A program made the translations under genes and the position numbers. From NCBI RefSeq assembly GCF_006494655.1, contig NZ_VHIM01000006.1:124001-188000 (forward strand): 64,000 bases of DNA, given 5' to 3'. Below, in pieces: positions 1 through 8,900 of the stretch (position 1 is its first letter; the number at the start of each line of letters is the position of its first letter). The notes beneath the pieces are model-generated. The model did no database searches. It had not been told where the DNA came from and saw only the letters and a list, made by a program, of their open reading frames with translations. The DNA is from Arthrobacter agilis (GTDB lineage: Bacteria; Actinomycetota; Actinomycetes; Actinomycetales; Micrococcaceae).

Positions 1-1194
1 GTCCACGAGCCCCTCGAGGACCCACGCCAGGTACCCGGGATGGATGCGGTACATGGTGGAACAGGGGCAGATGACCGGATCGAGGCAGAAGATGGTGTGC
101 TGCGGGTACTGCGCGGCCAGGCGGTTCACCATGTTGATCTCGGTACCGATCGCGAACGTGCTGCCCGGCGCTGCGGCGTCGATCGCCTTCCTGATGTAGT
201 CGGTCGAGCCGGCCTCGTCAGCCGCGTCGACGACGGGCATCGGGCACTCGGGGTGCACGATCACGCGGACGGCGGGATGGTCGGCCCGGGCCTTGTCGAT
301 CTGCGCCACGCTGAAACGCTTGTGGACGGAGCAGAACCCGTGCCAGAGGATCACGCGGGAGTCCTGCAGCGCCTGCTCGTCGTTGCCGCCCAGGTTCTTC
401 CGCGGGTTCCACATCGGCATCCGCTCGAGCGGCACCCCCATGGCCTTGGCCGTGTTCCGGCCGAGGTGCTGGTCCGGGAAGAAGAGGACGCGCTGACCGC
501 GTTCGAACGCCCACCGGAGCACGGCCGCCGCATTCGAGGAGGTGCAGACGATCCCGCCGTGGTCGCCGCAGAACGCCTTCAACGCCGCCGACGAGTTCAT
601 GTAGGTCACGGGGATCACCGGCAGGCGCCCGTCGGCGTCGGGGTCGGAGCCGAGCAGGGCCGTCAGCTGGTCCCAGCACTCGGAGACCGAGTCGATGTCC
701 GCCATGTCCGCCATGGAGCAGCCGGCGGCGAGATTCGGCAGGATGACCCGCTGAGCGGGGGTGGAGAGGATGTCCGCCGTCTCGGCCATGAAGTGCACGC
801 CGCAGAACACGATCGCCTCGGCGTCGGGTCGCTCGGTGGCGGCACGCGCGAGCTGGTAGCTGTCGCCGACGAAATCCGCGTAGCGCACCACTTCGTCGCG
901 CTGGTAGAAGTGTCCGAGAATCACCACCGAGTCGCCGAGTGTCGCCTTGGCGGTGAGGATCCGGCGGTCGAGCTCGTCGTCCGAGGCCGTGCGGTACTCC
1001 TCCGGCAGCTCGCCCTGCCGTGGTGTCGCAGGGGGCGCGGTGTCGTTCATCGATGCACCGGGCCCGTACCCGGGCAGGGGCATCGCGTCGAAGGCCCACG
1101 GGGCCTGGGCGAGTTGCGGCGAGCAGACCGAGGCGGGCCGGGCCGCCTCAGCATCCTCGCGGGAGATGAGCTCGATGGCTGTGCTGATGGACAC
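1..1194 (-). CDS. nadA: Quinolinate synthase NadA (C-terminus beyond the window edge)
   Basis: NadA condenses iminoaspartate with dihydroxyacetone phosphate to quinolinate, the second step of de novo NAD synthesis, using a [4Fe-4S] cluster. The reading frame gives 398 residues and runs off the left edge with only the extreme C-terminus missing. Family signatures are visible: GHFYQRDEVV, VIFCGVHFMAETADIL, GIVCTSSNAA and the cysteine-rich CLDPVICPCSTMYRIHP near the end. The chosen start is GTG at 1194 with GGGAG about 7 nt upstream. It leaves a non-conserved N-terminus of about 60 residues before the enzyme core. It lies 22 bp behind nrtR on the same strand, so the two probably form one transcript under NrtR control. 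Confidence 0.97.
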   Translation of the reverse strand, partial: MSISTAIELISREDAEAARPASVCSPQLAQAPWAFDAMPLPGYGPGASMNDTAPPATPRQGELPEEYRTASDDELDRRILTAKATLGDSVVILGHFYQRDEVVRYADFVGDSYQLARAATERPDAEAIVFCGVHFMAETADILSTPAQRVILPNLAAGCSMADMADIDSVSECWDQLTALLGSDPDADGRLPVIPVTYMNSSAALKAFCGDHGGIVCTSSNAAAVLRWAFERGQRVLFFPDQHLGRNTAKAMGVPLERMPMWNPRKNLGGNDEQALQDSRVILWHGFCSVHKRFSVAQIDKARADHPAVRVIVHPECPMPVVDAADEAGSTDYIRKAIDAAAPGSTFAIGTEINMVNRLAAQYPQHTIFCLDPVICPCSTMYRIHPGYLAWVLEGLVD

Positions 1195-1216
1195 GTGGTT
1201 CTCCCTGCTGAAGGCC

Positions 1217-1969
1217 CTACCGGGCGCGTGAGGCATGTGGGGTGGAGGTGGAGGTGGTGCCCGGGCGATTCCCGGCGACGGGCGGCGTTTCCGGCCGGTC
1301 CCCGCTGTAGCGGTACAGCCGCGGGGGCCGGTTCCGCCCGCCCTGGAGCACTTCGTCGGTGGGGACGATGTCCTTCGCGGAGCGGAGCTGGCGACGGAAG
1401 TTGGCAGGGTCGAGCTGCCGGTCCAGCACCGCCTCGTAGACGCCCCTCAGCTGCGTGAGCGTGAAGCGTTCTCCGAGGAAGTGGTAGGCGACGGCACCGT
1501 ACTCGACCTTGCCGCGGAGTCGACCGAGTGCATAGGCGACGATGTCGTCGTGATCGAAGGCGAGTCCGTCGACCTCCGACGCCCTGAACCACCGCACGTT
1601 CTCCGACGCCCGTGCGAGGTCGGCCTGGTCCGGTCTGACGAGGGCCCAGTACACGATCGAGACGAGCCGCTGGGTGGCAGCGCGGTCCAGCCCACCGAAC
1701 GCGTACAGCTGCTCGAGATACGTGGGCTCCAGATCGGTGGTGTCGCGCAGATGTCGTGCCGCCGCGTCCTGCAGCGATTCCCGACCGTCGAGCGGGCCCC
1801 CCGGGAGGGCCCACTTCCCGAGGTGCGGCTGCCGGATGCGCCGCACGAGCGGGAGCCAGATCTCGTCCCTGCCCGCGGCCTCGTCCCTGCGCAGGGCGAA
1901 GATGACGGTCGAGATCGCGAGCGCAGGAGGCTGCGCCTGGCGCTCCGAGACGTTGGCTGATCCGTACAT
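1217..1969 (-). CDS. nrtR: NrtR-type Nudix-domain repressor of NAD metabolism
   Basis: 250 residues. An N-terminal Nudix domain (about residues 15-150) is followed by a winged helix-turn-helix (about 150-220, with FTLTQLRGVYEAVL and FRRQL). The Nudix box is degenerate: GGPLDGRE keeps G-x5-E, but the catalytic REUxEE part reads RHLRDT. This is typical of NrtR proteins that bind ADP-ribose or related NAD metabolites as a signal rather than hydrolyse them. The start ATG has GGAAGG upstream. The protein directly precedes nadA, the classic target. A 21-bp palindrome covers its own promoter, so autoregulation is expected. A catalytic ADP-ribose pyrophosphatase is less likely because of the eroded motif and the DNA-binding tail. 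Confidence 0.93.
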   Translation of the reverse strand: MYGSANVSERQAQPPALAISTVIFALRRDEAAGRDEIWLPLVRRIRQPHLGKWALPGGPLDGRESLQDAAARHLRDTTDLEPTYLEQLYAFGGLDRAATQRLVSIVYWALVRPDQADLARASENVRWFRASEVDGLAFDHDDIVAYALGRLRGKVEYGAVAYHFLGERFTLTQLRGVYEAVLDRQLDPANFRRQLRSAKDIVPTDEVLQGGRNRPPRLYRYSGDRPETPPVAGNRPGTTSTSTPHASRAR

Positions 1970-1995
1970 GTCAGCCTTCCGGCTCGTGACGATTG

Positions 1996-2016
1996 TTAAG
2001 GTCGAAATGACTATAA
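1996..2016 (-). promoter_or_regulatory. NrtR operator over the nrtR-nadA promoter
   Basis: Read on the minus strand, an imperfect 21-bp palindrome has half-sites TTATAGTC and GACCTTAA separated by ATTTC (the revcomp of the second half is TTAAGGTC). The -10 hexamer TATAGT (2010-2015) lies inside the left half, and the expected transcription start falls within the box. Length, symmetry and position fit NrtR/NdnR boxes described for actinobacteria. Binding here would block nrtR-nadA transcription. The match is by eye, without a scoring matrix. Confidence 0.8.
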
Positions 2017-2202
2017 CTCACGAAAACCTCTTCCCGGAAGAGCGGGCCCGAATGATCCGCGGGCTCGTACCGCACGCGCGGACACGATTCACGGGACGGA
2101 TGGGTTGCCCACGGGCGCAGGAGTGTCTAAAGTCACAGGCGTCGGCCCGCAAGGGTCGCACGGCGGGGATGTGTCCAATGGTGCACATGTCTCTGCCACC
2201 CC

Positions 2203-2208
2203 TACGAT
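2203..2208 (+). promoter_or_regulatory. -10 box for leaderless hydrolase gene
   Basis: TACGAT lies 7 nt before the ATG at 2216. No Shine-Dalgarno is correctly spaced, so the transcript probably starts at or next to the start codon. Confidence 0.5.
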
Positions 2209-2215
2209 GAGGCGC

Positions 2216-3037
2216 ATGGATCTCCACGCCACCAGCCCTGTCGAGGGAATCGAGCCGGGACTGTCGATCATGCGGAGCGATCCGCACGAGCCCGCCCCAC
2301 TCCCGCCGGTCCTGCTCCTGCACGGCTTCGGCTCGTCGTCCGCCCGGAACTGGCAGGACACGGGGTGGGTGCGTGCGCTCAACGAGGCCGGGCGCGCCGT
2401 CGTCATGATCGACCTCCCCGCCCACGGGACCAGCACGGCTCCCGAGGACGCAGGCGCCTACCGGCCCAGCCGGATGCGCGCGGACATCCTGCAGTCCCTC
2501 GCCGACGAACGCGTTGTCCCCCTCACCGAGGGTGAACCGACGTCCGGCGTCGATGTGATCGGGTACTCCCTGGGCTCGCGCCTGGCATGGGAATTCGGGG
2601 CCACCCAGCCGGACCTGGTCCGCCGGATGGTGCTCGGCGGCCCGGGCACCGCTGATCCCCTGGCCTCCTTCGATCTCGAGGGCGCGGAGCGCCTGCTTGC
2701 CGGTGGGCCTCCCCCGGCCGACCCCACCACAGCCGATCTCCTCCGGATGGCCCGAGCGGTTCCACACCACGATCTTCCGTCGCTCCTGGCGATGGTCTCG
2801 GCCATCAAGGTGGAACCCTTCGACGCGCATGCGGCCGTACCCGGGATGCCCCTCCTCCTGGTGGCCGGCGATCAGGACACGTACGCGCACGGGATCGACG
2901 ACCTCGAGCAATGGGCGCCGGATGCACAGGTGCTCCTGCTGCCGGACAGGAATCACGCGAACGCGATCACATCCCGTGCCTTCAAGGACGCGGCGATCGA
3001 TTTCCTCGGCCGGCGTCGTCAGATCAAGCTTCGGTAA
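2216..3037 (+). CDS. Alpha/beta hydrolase
   Basis: 273 residues, a single alpha/beta-hydrolase domain. Visible are the oxyanion-hole region LLLHGFGSS (about residues 33-41), the nucleophile elbow GYSLGS, the acid in VAGDQDTYA and the terminal RNHANAI carrying the catalytic His. The substrate cannot be read from sequence; esterases, lipases and thioesterases share this fold. The start at 2216 is preferred over the in-frame ATG at 2207 because a TACGAT hexamer ends 7 nt upstream of 2216, the spacing seen for other genes here. No signal peptide, so cytoplasmic. It precedes a protein kinase gene that has its own promoter. Confidence 0.88.
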   Translation: MDLHATSPVEGIEPGLSIMRSDPHEPAPLPPVLLLHGFGSSSARNWQDTGWVRALNEAGRAVVMIDLPAHGTSTAPEDAGAYRPSRMRADILQSLADERVVPLTEGEPTSGVDVIGYSLGSRLAWEFGATQPDLVRRMVLGGPGTADPLASFDLEGAERLLAGGPPPADPTTADLLRMARAVPHHDLPSLLAMVSAIKVEPFDAHAAVPGMPLLLVAGDQDTYAHGIDDLEQWAPDAQVLLLPDRNHANAITSRAFKDAAIDFLGRRRQIKLR

Positions 3038-3076
3038 AGGGTGGCCGGTAACCCTGGTCCGGGCGTGGAGCGAGGC

Positions 3077-3082
3077 TATACT
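3077..3082 (+). promoter_or_regulatory. -10 box of the kinase gene
   Basis: TATACT lies 72 nt upstream of the kinase start, with no convincing -35 hexamer. The implied 5' leader of about 65 nt ends in a strong GGGGAGGA ribosome binding site. Confidence 0.55.
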
Positions 3083-3154
3083 CGACAATGATCAGCGGCC
3101 TTACTGTGGGGCTCGTCGACGATCGCCATCACAACCTGTCAGGGGAGGACACCC

Positions 3155-4189
3155 ATGGATGTGCTCCTTGCTGACCGCTACCAGACCACGGCCCTGCTGG
3201 GCGTCGGCGGGGCCGCGTCGGTCTACCGGGCCACCGACCACAATCTCGGCAGGGACGTCGCCGTCAAGGTGTTCAATCCGACCACGGCCGACGACGACAA
3301 CTACCGACGCCAGCACACCGAGACGATGCTGCTCAGCACCCTCAATCACCCTGGTCTCGTCACGCTGCACGATGCCGGGATGCACGTCGATCCGGAGGGA
3401 CGCACCACGGGCTTCCTGGTGATGGAGCTCGTGGACGGCGAGGATCTCCGCCACCTGCTCAAGCGCGGTCCCCTACCTGCGGAGGACGTGGCCCAGCTGG
3501 GCGCTGATCTGGCCGACGCGCTCGCCTACATCCACTCCGAGGGTGTGGTCCACCGGGACGTGAAGCCTGCCAACATCCTGATGTTCCACAGCGGTGACAA
3601 CGGCACGCGCCTCTACCCCAAACTCACCGACTTCGGTATCGCCCGCATGGTCGACGCCACCATGGCGACGGCGGTCGGAGCAACGATCGGGACGGCGAAC
3701 TACCTCAGCCCCGAACAGGCCAAGGGTGACTCGCTGGACGAACGGAGCGACATCTATTCGCTGGGCCTGGTGCTCCTCGAATGCCTCACCGGCGAGAAGG
3801 CATTTCCCGGGCCGGTGGTGGAGGCGGCTCTCGCACGCCTCCTGCGCGACCCGGAGGTGCCGGACTCCCTCGGCCCCGACTGGAGCGAGCTCCTCAGCAG
3901 GATGACGGCGAGGGACCCGGAGCAACGACCCTTCGCCCACGACGTCGCTTTGCGCCTGCGGAGGCACGACGACGAACACCCGGCACCCGCCTCGGCGGCA
4001 GCCGGCACCCGCGCCGCGGTGGAGACGGGGACGGGCCGAAGGGGAGACGCTTCCGGCGAGGAGCACGACGCGCCGACGGGCGACTCCCCCACCGGCGGGG
4101 TCATGACAGGCGGGGTCGTCACCGGCAACATCCATATCCCGGAACCGCCGCAGCACGCGCCGAGCGTCAGTACTCGCCCCGTCTCCTGA
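3155..4189 (+). CDS. Cytosolic Ser/Thr protein kinase (PknB-like kinase domain)
   Basis: 344 residues. A complete Hanks-type kinase domain spans about residues 8-265: glycine loop GVGGAASV, catalytic Lys38 in VAVKVF, HRDVKPAN with Asp135, DFG at 159-161, activation segment ending in SPEQ at 185-188, and DIYSLGLVLLE. The last 75 or so residues are Ala/Gly/Thr-rich and probably disordered. Unlike PknA/PknB there is no transmembrane segment and no PASTA domain, so it should act in the cytosol and cannot directly sense cell-wall ligands. The ATG has a strong GGGGAGGA site. The substrate is unknown; the neighbours (hydrolase upstream, small acidic protein downstream on the other strand) give no pathway. 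Confidence 0.95.
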   Translation: MDVLLADRYQTTALLGVGGAASVYRATDHNLGRDVAVKVFNPTTADDDNYRRQHTETMLLSTLNHPGLVTLHDAGMHVDPEGRTTGFLVMELVDGEDLRHLLKRGPLPAEDVAQLGADLADALAYIHSEGVVHRDVKPANILMFHSGDNGTRLYPKLTDFGIARMVDATMATAVGATIGTANYLSPEQAKGDSLDERSDIYSLGLVLLECLTGEKAFPGPVVEAALARLLRDPEVPDSLGPDWSELLSRMTARDPEQRPFAHDVALRLRRHDDEHPAPASAAAGTRAAVETGTGRRGDASGEEHDAPTGDSPTGGVMTGGVVTGNIHIPEPPQHAPSVSTRPVS

Positions 4190-4194
4190 GCAGA

Positions 4195-4231
4195 CAGCAG
4201 CCCCGGCGGATCCCGTCCGTCGGGGCTGCTG
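4195..4231 (+). terminator. Hairpin terminator after the kinase gene
   Basis: Stem CAGCAGCCCCG (4195-4205) pairs perfectly with CGGGGCTGCTG (4221-4231) around a 15-nt loop, starting 6 nt after the kinase stop codon. There is no T-tract, as is common for high-GC actinobacterial hairpins. It sits between two convergent genes and could serve both. Confidence 0.7.
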
Positions 4232-4292
4232 GCGATGCTTCGACGATGCACACTCCTCGAGCCGCTCCGTCGAACTCCCGCGTCCCCAGAAT

Positions 4293-4457
4293 CTAGGACG
4301 CGTCGCCGTCGTCCTCTTCGGGCTCGAAGGAGCTGGGCTCCTCCGTTGCGCCCGCCGCCACACCGTCGCCGTGCGACGGGATGGTCCCCTCCGGACCCGC
4401 GCCGTCCCGATCGTCGTTCTTCCCGGTCTGTTCGCGCTCGGTTCCCTCGCTGCTCAT
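4293..4457 (-). CDS. Small acidic protein, unknown function
   Basis: 54 residues, rich in Glu, Asp, Gly and Ser (start MSSEGTEREQTGKNDD, end FEPEEDDGDAS), with no cysteine, hydrophobic segment or recognised domain; probably disordered and soluble. The ATG at 4457 follows a near-perfect CAGGAGGACTGC ribosome binding site, which is the main evidence that this is a real gene rather than a chance frame. It lies downstream of the MFS gene on the same strand and may be cotranscribed with it. I do not recognise a family. Confidence 0.6.
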   Translation of the reverse strand: MSSEGTEREQTGKNDDRDGAGPEGTIPSHGDGVAAGATEEPSSFEPEEDDGDAS

Positions 4458-4526
4458 GCAGTCCTCCTGGGTCGTGGATGGTCCAACGATCCTATGCGCC
4501 ACACCGGGCGAAGGACAGCCGACTGA

Positions 4527-5864
4527 TCATCGTGCGGCCCCCTCCACCGGCGCCGTACGGCTGCCCCTGAGGACCGCGGCCGTCGCGATGCCGAGCAGGA
4601 GCAGCGTTCCGGCAGCCGCTGCGGGAACCACGGCAGCCCGCTCCGCTCCGCCTGCCTCCGCCAACGCCCCGGCGAGCCCCGCGCCGAGGGCCGTCCCGGC
4701 GACGATCCCGCTCGCAAGGAGCGTCATGACCGTGCCGATGCGGCGCTCCGGGGCTACCTCCGCCCCGATGGAGAAGATGGTGACCATGGTGGGCCCCACG
4801 AAGATCCCGAGGCCGAGCAGGACGGCGACCATGGCGGGCACGGACGGCGGTACCACCAGGGCGAGCGCGGCCAGGGCCATGCCGCCCGCCGACACCATCC
4901 AGCGGGCCGGGTGACCGAAGGCCTGCGGCCAGTAGGCGACGGACAGGGCGGCGACCGCGGAGCTCAGGCCCATCACGGCATACAGCAGACCCGAAGCCTC
5001 TGCCGCGTCGAACTGCCCGGTGAACGCGGTCAGGAAGGTCTGCGTGGACCCGAAGAAGGTGCCCATGGCGATCATCCCCGCGATCGGCAGCAGGACGAGC
5101 GCCGTACGCGTGCCGTCCTCGCCGGCGGTGGATGTTCCCCCCGCGACGGCGCTCCGGGCGCGGTCGGAGAAGGTCACTGTGTGATGCAGGGCGAATGCGC
5201 TGACGAGCGTGATGGTCAGCGCCGCCGCGAGCGCGAGGGGCACCCATGGCGCGATCAGGCTGGCGAGCAGACCCACGAGGGCCGGCCCGAGGACGAAGGT
5301 GAGCTCGTCGGCGGTGCCCTCGTAGGACAGGGCGGTGTCCAGGGCCGAGCGGGGGCGACGACGCGTCATCGCCATCCAGCGCACGCGGGCGAGGGGCCCG
5401 ATCTGCGGGCAGGTGAAGCCCATGGCGAAGGACGCGCTGAGCACGAGCACGAGCGCACTGCCCGAGAAGTCGGCGGTCGTCGAGGCGATGATGAGCAGGG
5501 CGCCGATGGCGAGCGTGTTCAGGACCGCCGATACCAGGAGCACGATCCGCTGGCCGTGCCTGTCGGCGAGGCCCCCGAGGAGCGGCGCTCCCAGTGCCGA
5601 GCCGATGCCGACCGCTCCGGCGGCGAAACCACCCGCAGCGTAGGAACCGCTGGCGGTCGTGACGAGGGTGAGGGCCCCGACGGTCAGCATCGCCAGCGGC
5701 AGCCGCGCGAAGAGCCCGATGACGAGGAAGGATGCTCCTGCGAGGTGCGGGAGGACGCCGAATCGACCGAGGCGGGAGCGTCGCTCAGCTCCTGCGTCCG
5801 GTGTTGGCGTCGATGAGGGTGGCGAGGATGGGACCGGCGATGCCGGTGAAGGTGTCCTGTACAT
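4527..5864 (-). CDS. MFS transporter
   Basis: 445 residues from ATG 5864. After a Pro/Ser-rich N-terminus of about 40 residues come roughly twelve hydrophobic segments with the MFS signature loop GLADRHGQR between the second and third helices. It is an inner-membrane secondary transporter, probably an exporter; the substrate cannot be inferred. An alternative in-frame GTG at 5915 adds 17 residues. Neither start has a good ribosome binding site, whereas a strong GGGAGGAGGG site precedes an out-of-frame ATG at 5892 (see findings). A TAGAAT hexamer at 5933-5938, inside the end of sbcC, probably drives the gene independently. Confidence 0.85.
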   Translation of the reverse strand: MYRTPSPASPVPSSPPSSTPTPDAGAERRSRLGRFGVLPHLAGASFLVIGLFARLPLAMLTVGALTLVTTASGSYAAGGFAAGAVGIGSALGAPLLGGLADRHGQRIVLLVSAVLNTLAIGALLIIASTTADFSGSALVLVLSASFAMGFTCPQIGPLARVRWMAMTRRRPRSALDTALSYEGTADELTFVLGPALVGLLASLIAPWVPLALAAALTITLVSAFALHHTVTFSDRARSAVAGGTSTAGEDGTRTALVLLPIAGMIAMGTFFGSTQTFLTAFTGQFDAAEASGLLYAVMGLSSAVAALSVAYWPQAFGHPARWMVSAGGMALAALALVVPPSVPAMVAVLLGLGIFVGPTMVTIFSIGAEVAPERRIGTVMTLLASGIVAGTALGAGLAGALAEAGGAERAAVVPAAAAGTLLLLGIATAAVLRGSRTAPVEGAAR

Positions 5865-5932
5865 GGTCTTTTCGGGGTGCGTCGAAAGCGCATCGTCCCT
5901 CCTCCCGATGCGCACAACCCGGTAACGCGTAG

Positions 5933-5938
5933 ATTCTA
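5933..5938 (-). promoter_or_regulatory. -10 box of the MFS gene
   Basis: TAGAAT on the minus strand overlaps the end of sbcC (its stop codon is at 5936-5938). Transcription would start near 5926, upstream of both candidate MFS starts. Confidence 0.45.
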
Positions 5939-8900
5939 CACGGCCGCGGTCTGCTCCACGAAGCGGAGAGTCGACCCTTGCCGTCCCTTCACCACCTGCA
6001 ACTGGGCACCGATCCGCTGCTTCAGTTCGGGCACGTGACTGACGAGTCCGACGACACGCCCGCCGCTGCGAAGGCCGTCGAGGGCGTCCATCACCTGTTC
6101 CAGCGCTTGGTCGTCGAGCGAGCCGAAGCCTTCGTCGACGAAGAGTGTCTCGATGTCCAGACCCCCGGCTTCCTGCTGCACCACGTCGGCGAGGCCGAGC
6201 GCAAGGGCAAGCGAGGCCATGAAGGACTCCCCGCCGGAGAGCGTCGAGGTGTCGCGGCGGTTTCCGGTCCAGCCGTCGATCACGTTCAGGCCCAGACCGG
6301 ACCGCCTGTTGCCCGCCGTCGCATCACTGTGGACCAGCTGATAGCGGCCGTCCGACATCTGCAGCAGCCGCTCCGTGGCCGCGTCCGCGACCTGTTCGAG
6401 CCGGGAGGCGAGGACGTAGGTGGCGAGGGACATCTTGTAGAGGTTCTCCCCGCCCCCGCGCGCCGTCTCGGCGACGGAGAGCGCAAGGGACACCTCCGCG
6501 CGCAACGGCGCGGCGCTGCGCTCCAGATCCGCGAACCGGCGTGAGTAGGACTCCAGCTGGGCGACGGAGTGACCGAGCACCTCGGCGCCGACGACGGCTC
6601 GTTGGGCCCGGCCGCGCAGATCGGCGGCTGCCGTCCTCGCGTCCGTCTCGTCCGCCTCGCTCGGCGGATGGGGGTTCTCCTGTTCCTCCTGCAGTGTCTC
6701 CTGGACCGCTGCATCCTCCCAGGCGGCGTCGAGCCGGTGGCCTGCGATCACGTACTCCCCCAGCACCCGCCCGATCCCGGCGAGGCGATCATCGGGGATC
6801 AGGGCGTCCCGAGCCTGGGAGGCGGTCTCGAACACGCTCAGGAGCAGGGCTTCGCCGAGCCGCCGCCGGCTCTCACCCCGGTTCTCCTCGGCGCGATCGG
6901 CTGCTTCCGCTGCCTGTCGGAGGGCCTCGAGCCGTCGGGATGCCTGCTGGACCTCGTCCACGCGCTCGGACAGCGACGACGCCGCCGCTCGCAGGGCCGC
7001 GATCCGCTCACCGAGCGCCGATTCCTGGTCCGTCAGCGACGCCCGCCGCTGGTCGACCTCCACCCTCTCCCGGTGCAGTGCCTCCCGGTCGGTCCGCGCG
7101 CGGTCCTCCTCTGCGTCCACGCCCGCCAGTCGCTGCTCGAGCGCGACGCACTCCCGGCGTGCCGCGTCCGCTTTCTCGACCCTTGAGCGCGCCAGGCGGC
7201 TCGCGGCCGCAGCGGCCTCCGGCTCGTCGGAGCCGCCCCCGGCTGCGAGCTCCGCCAGACGGAGCCGGATGCGGTCGCGTTCGTCCCGGGCCGACTGGAG
7301 GGCAGCCTCCGCCTCGGCCTGCAGACGCCGTGCTCCCTGTTCCTCCTCGAGCGACACGCGGCGACCCGCGTGGCTCGAGACGGGGGCCGGGTGCGCGGGG
7401 CTGCCGCAGACCGGGCAGGGGTCGCCGTCGCGCAGTGCATCGGCGAGTTCCTGGGCGGCCTGTTCGAGCCGGAGCTGCAGGGCGTCGAGCCACGCCTCCT
7501 TCAGGCGGAGGAAGTGCCCGGAGGCAGACGCCCACACAGTCTCCGCCGCAACCAGCCGCTGTTGCTCCGACGCGTACTGCCCCACGACGTCCTCGGCGCT
7601 CAGGGCCCGCGCCAGATCCTCGCGCAGGCCCGTCAGCCCGTCCGCCGCGGCCCGCCGGTCATCGAGCGCACGCGTGTCCTGCGCCCGGCCCTCCTGCAGA
7701 TCAGTGATCGATCGATCCGCAGCAAGGATGTCTGCGTCGAGACGGGCGGCCTCCTCGTCCAGCCGCCGCCGATCAGCGCGGACGCGGAGCAGGAGCTTCT
7801 CGTCCGGCAACGCCGCGCGCAGGACGGCCAGGGCCGCGGACGACGACGCGCATGCCTCCACCAGTGCCGCCTGCAGTGCGGGCCGAGGCACGTCCTCCGC
7901 CAGGGCGTCCGGCGCGAGATACTCTCCCACCGTTGCGTGTCGCAGTGCTCGCTCACGTGCTTCCCGATAGTCCTCGTCGGCGCGCCGGTACCCGGACTCG
8001 GCGTCCTCCTCCAATTCGAGGAGCGCCGCGAGCCCGCTGGCCTGGTCGTGCCGCTCCTTCTCCCGGGTCAGGTGCGCCATCTCCTCCGCTCGGCTCCCGT
8101 GCTGTCGACGCTGTTCCCTGAGGTGGGCCAGCGTTCGGAATCGTTCTCGACGGCGGGTCAGCGCGGCGAGGGCTCCGTCCGCGAGCGCGCTCTGCTCGGT
8201 GAGCTCGGTGCTCTCGGCCGCCGCCTGCTCCCACCGGGCGCTCAGGGCCCGTGTCAGCTCCGCCATGGTCGCGGCCCACCCGGCCGACGAGGAGGCGTCC
8301 GCGGTCGGGTCCGCTGTCAGGTTCGTGGTGGCGAGGTCGTGCCGTTCCGCCTCCTCGACGGCGCGCAGGAAGAGGTTCCGCTGGTGGTCCTCCTGCTCGG
8401 CGAGGCGCCGTGCCAGGGCCTGGCTCTCCTCGGTGAAGAGCCGCTCGAGGTCCTCGAAGCGTGTGGTCGAGAACAGTCGCTGCAGCAGCTCCCGCCGAGT
8501 CTTCGCGTCCGCGCGGAGGAACGCGGCGAATTCCCCCTGCGGAAGCATCACCACCTTCGTGAACTGTTCCTTGTCCATTCCGAGGAGGGCCTGCACCTCG
8601 AGCCCCACCTCGTCGTTCCGGGCCGACATCTGGACCCACTCCCCGGTCTTCCACTCGCTGAGGAGGGTCCGGGCCTGCTCGGTGGTGGTCCCGCTCCCCC
8701 TGCGCGCCGGCCGCTCCCAGGCGGGCGAGCGCACGATCCGGAAGCGCCGGCCTGCCACCGAGAACTCGAGGCAGACCTCGGGGGCCACCGACTCCGCGGC
8801 GTGATCGCTGCGCAGCCGCTTGGTCGCCTGGCGGGCGCCGGGCACGGAGCCGTAGAGCGCGAAGCACACGGCATCCAGGACGCTGGACTTGCCGGCGCCC

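Noticed and set aside
5684-5892. Small protein starting at ATG 5892 with a strong ribosome site
   Set aside because: His/Arg/Ser-rich translation without family features, wholly inside the MFS gene; kept only as a possible translational oddity.
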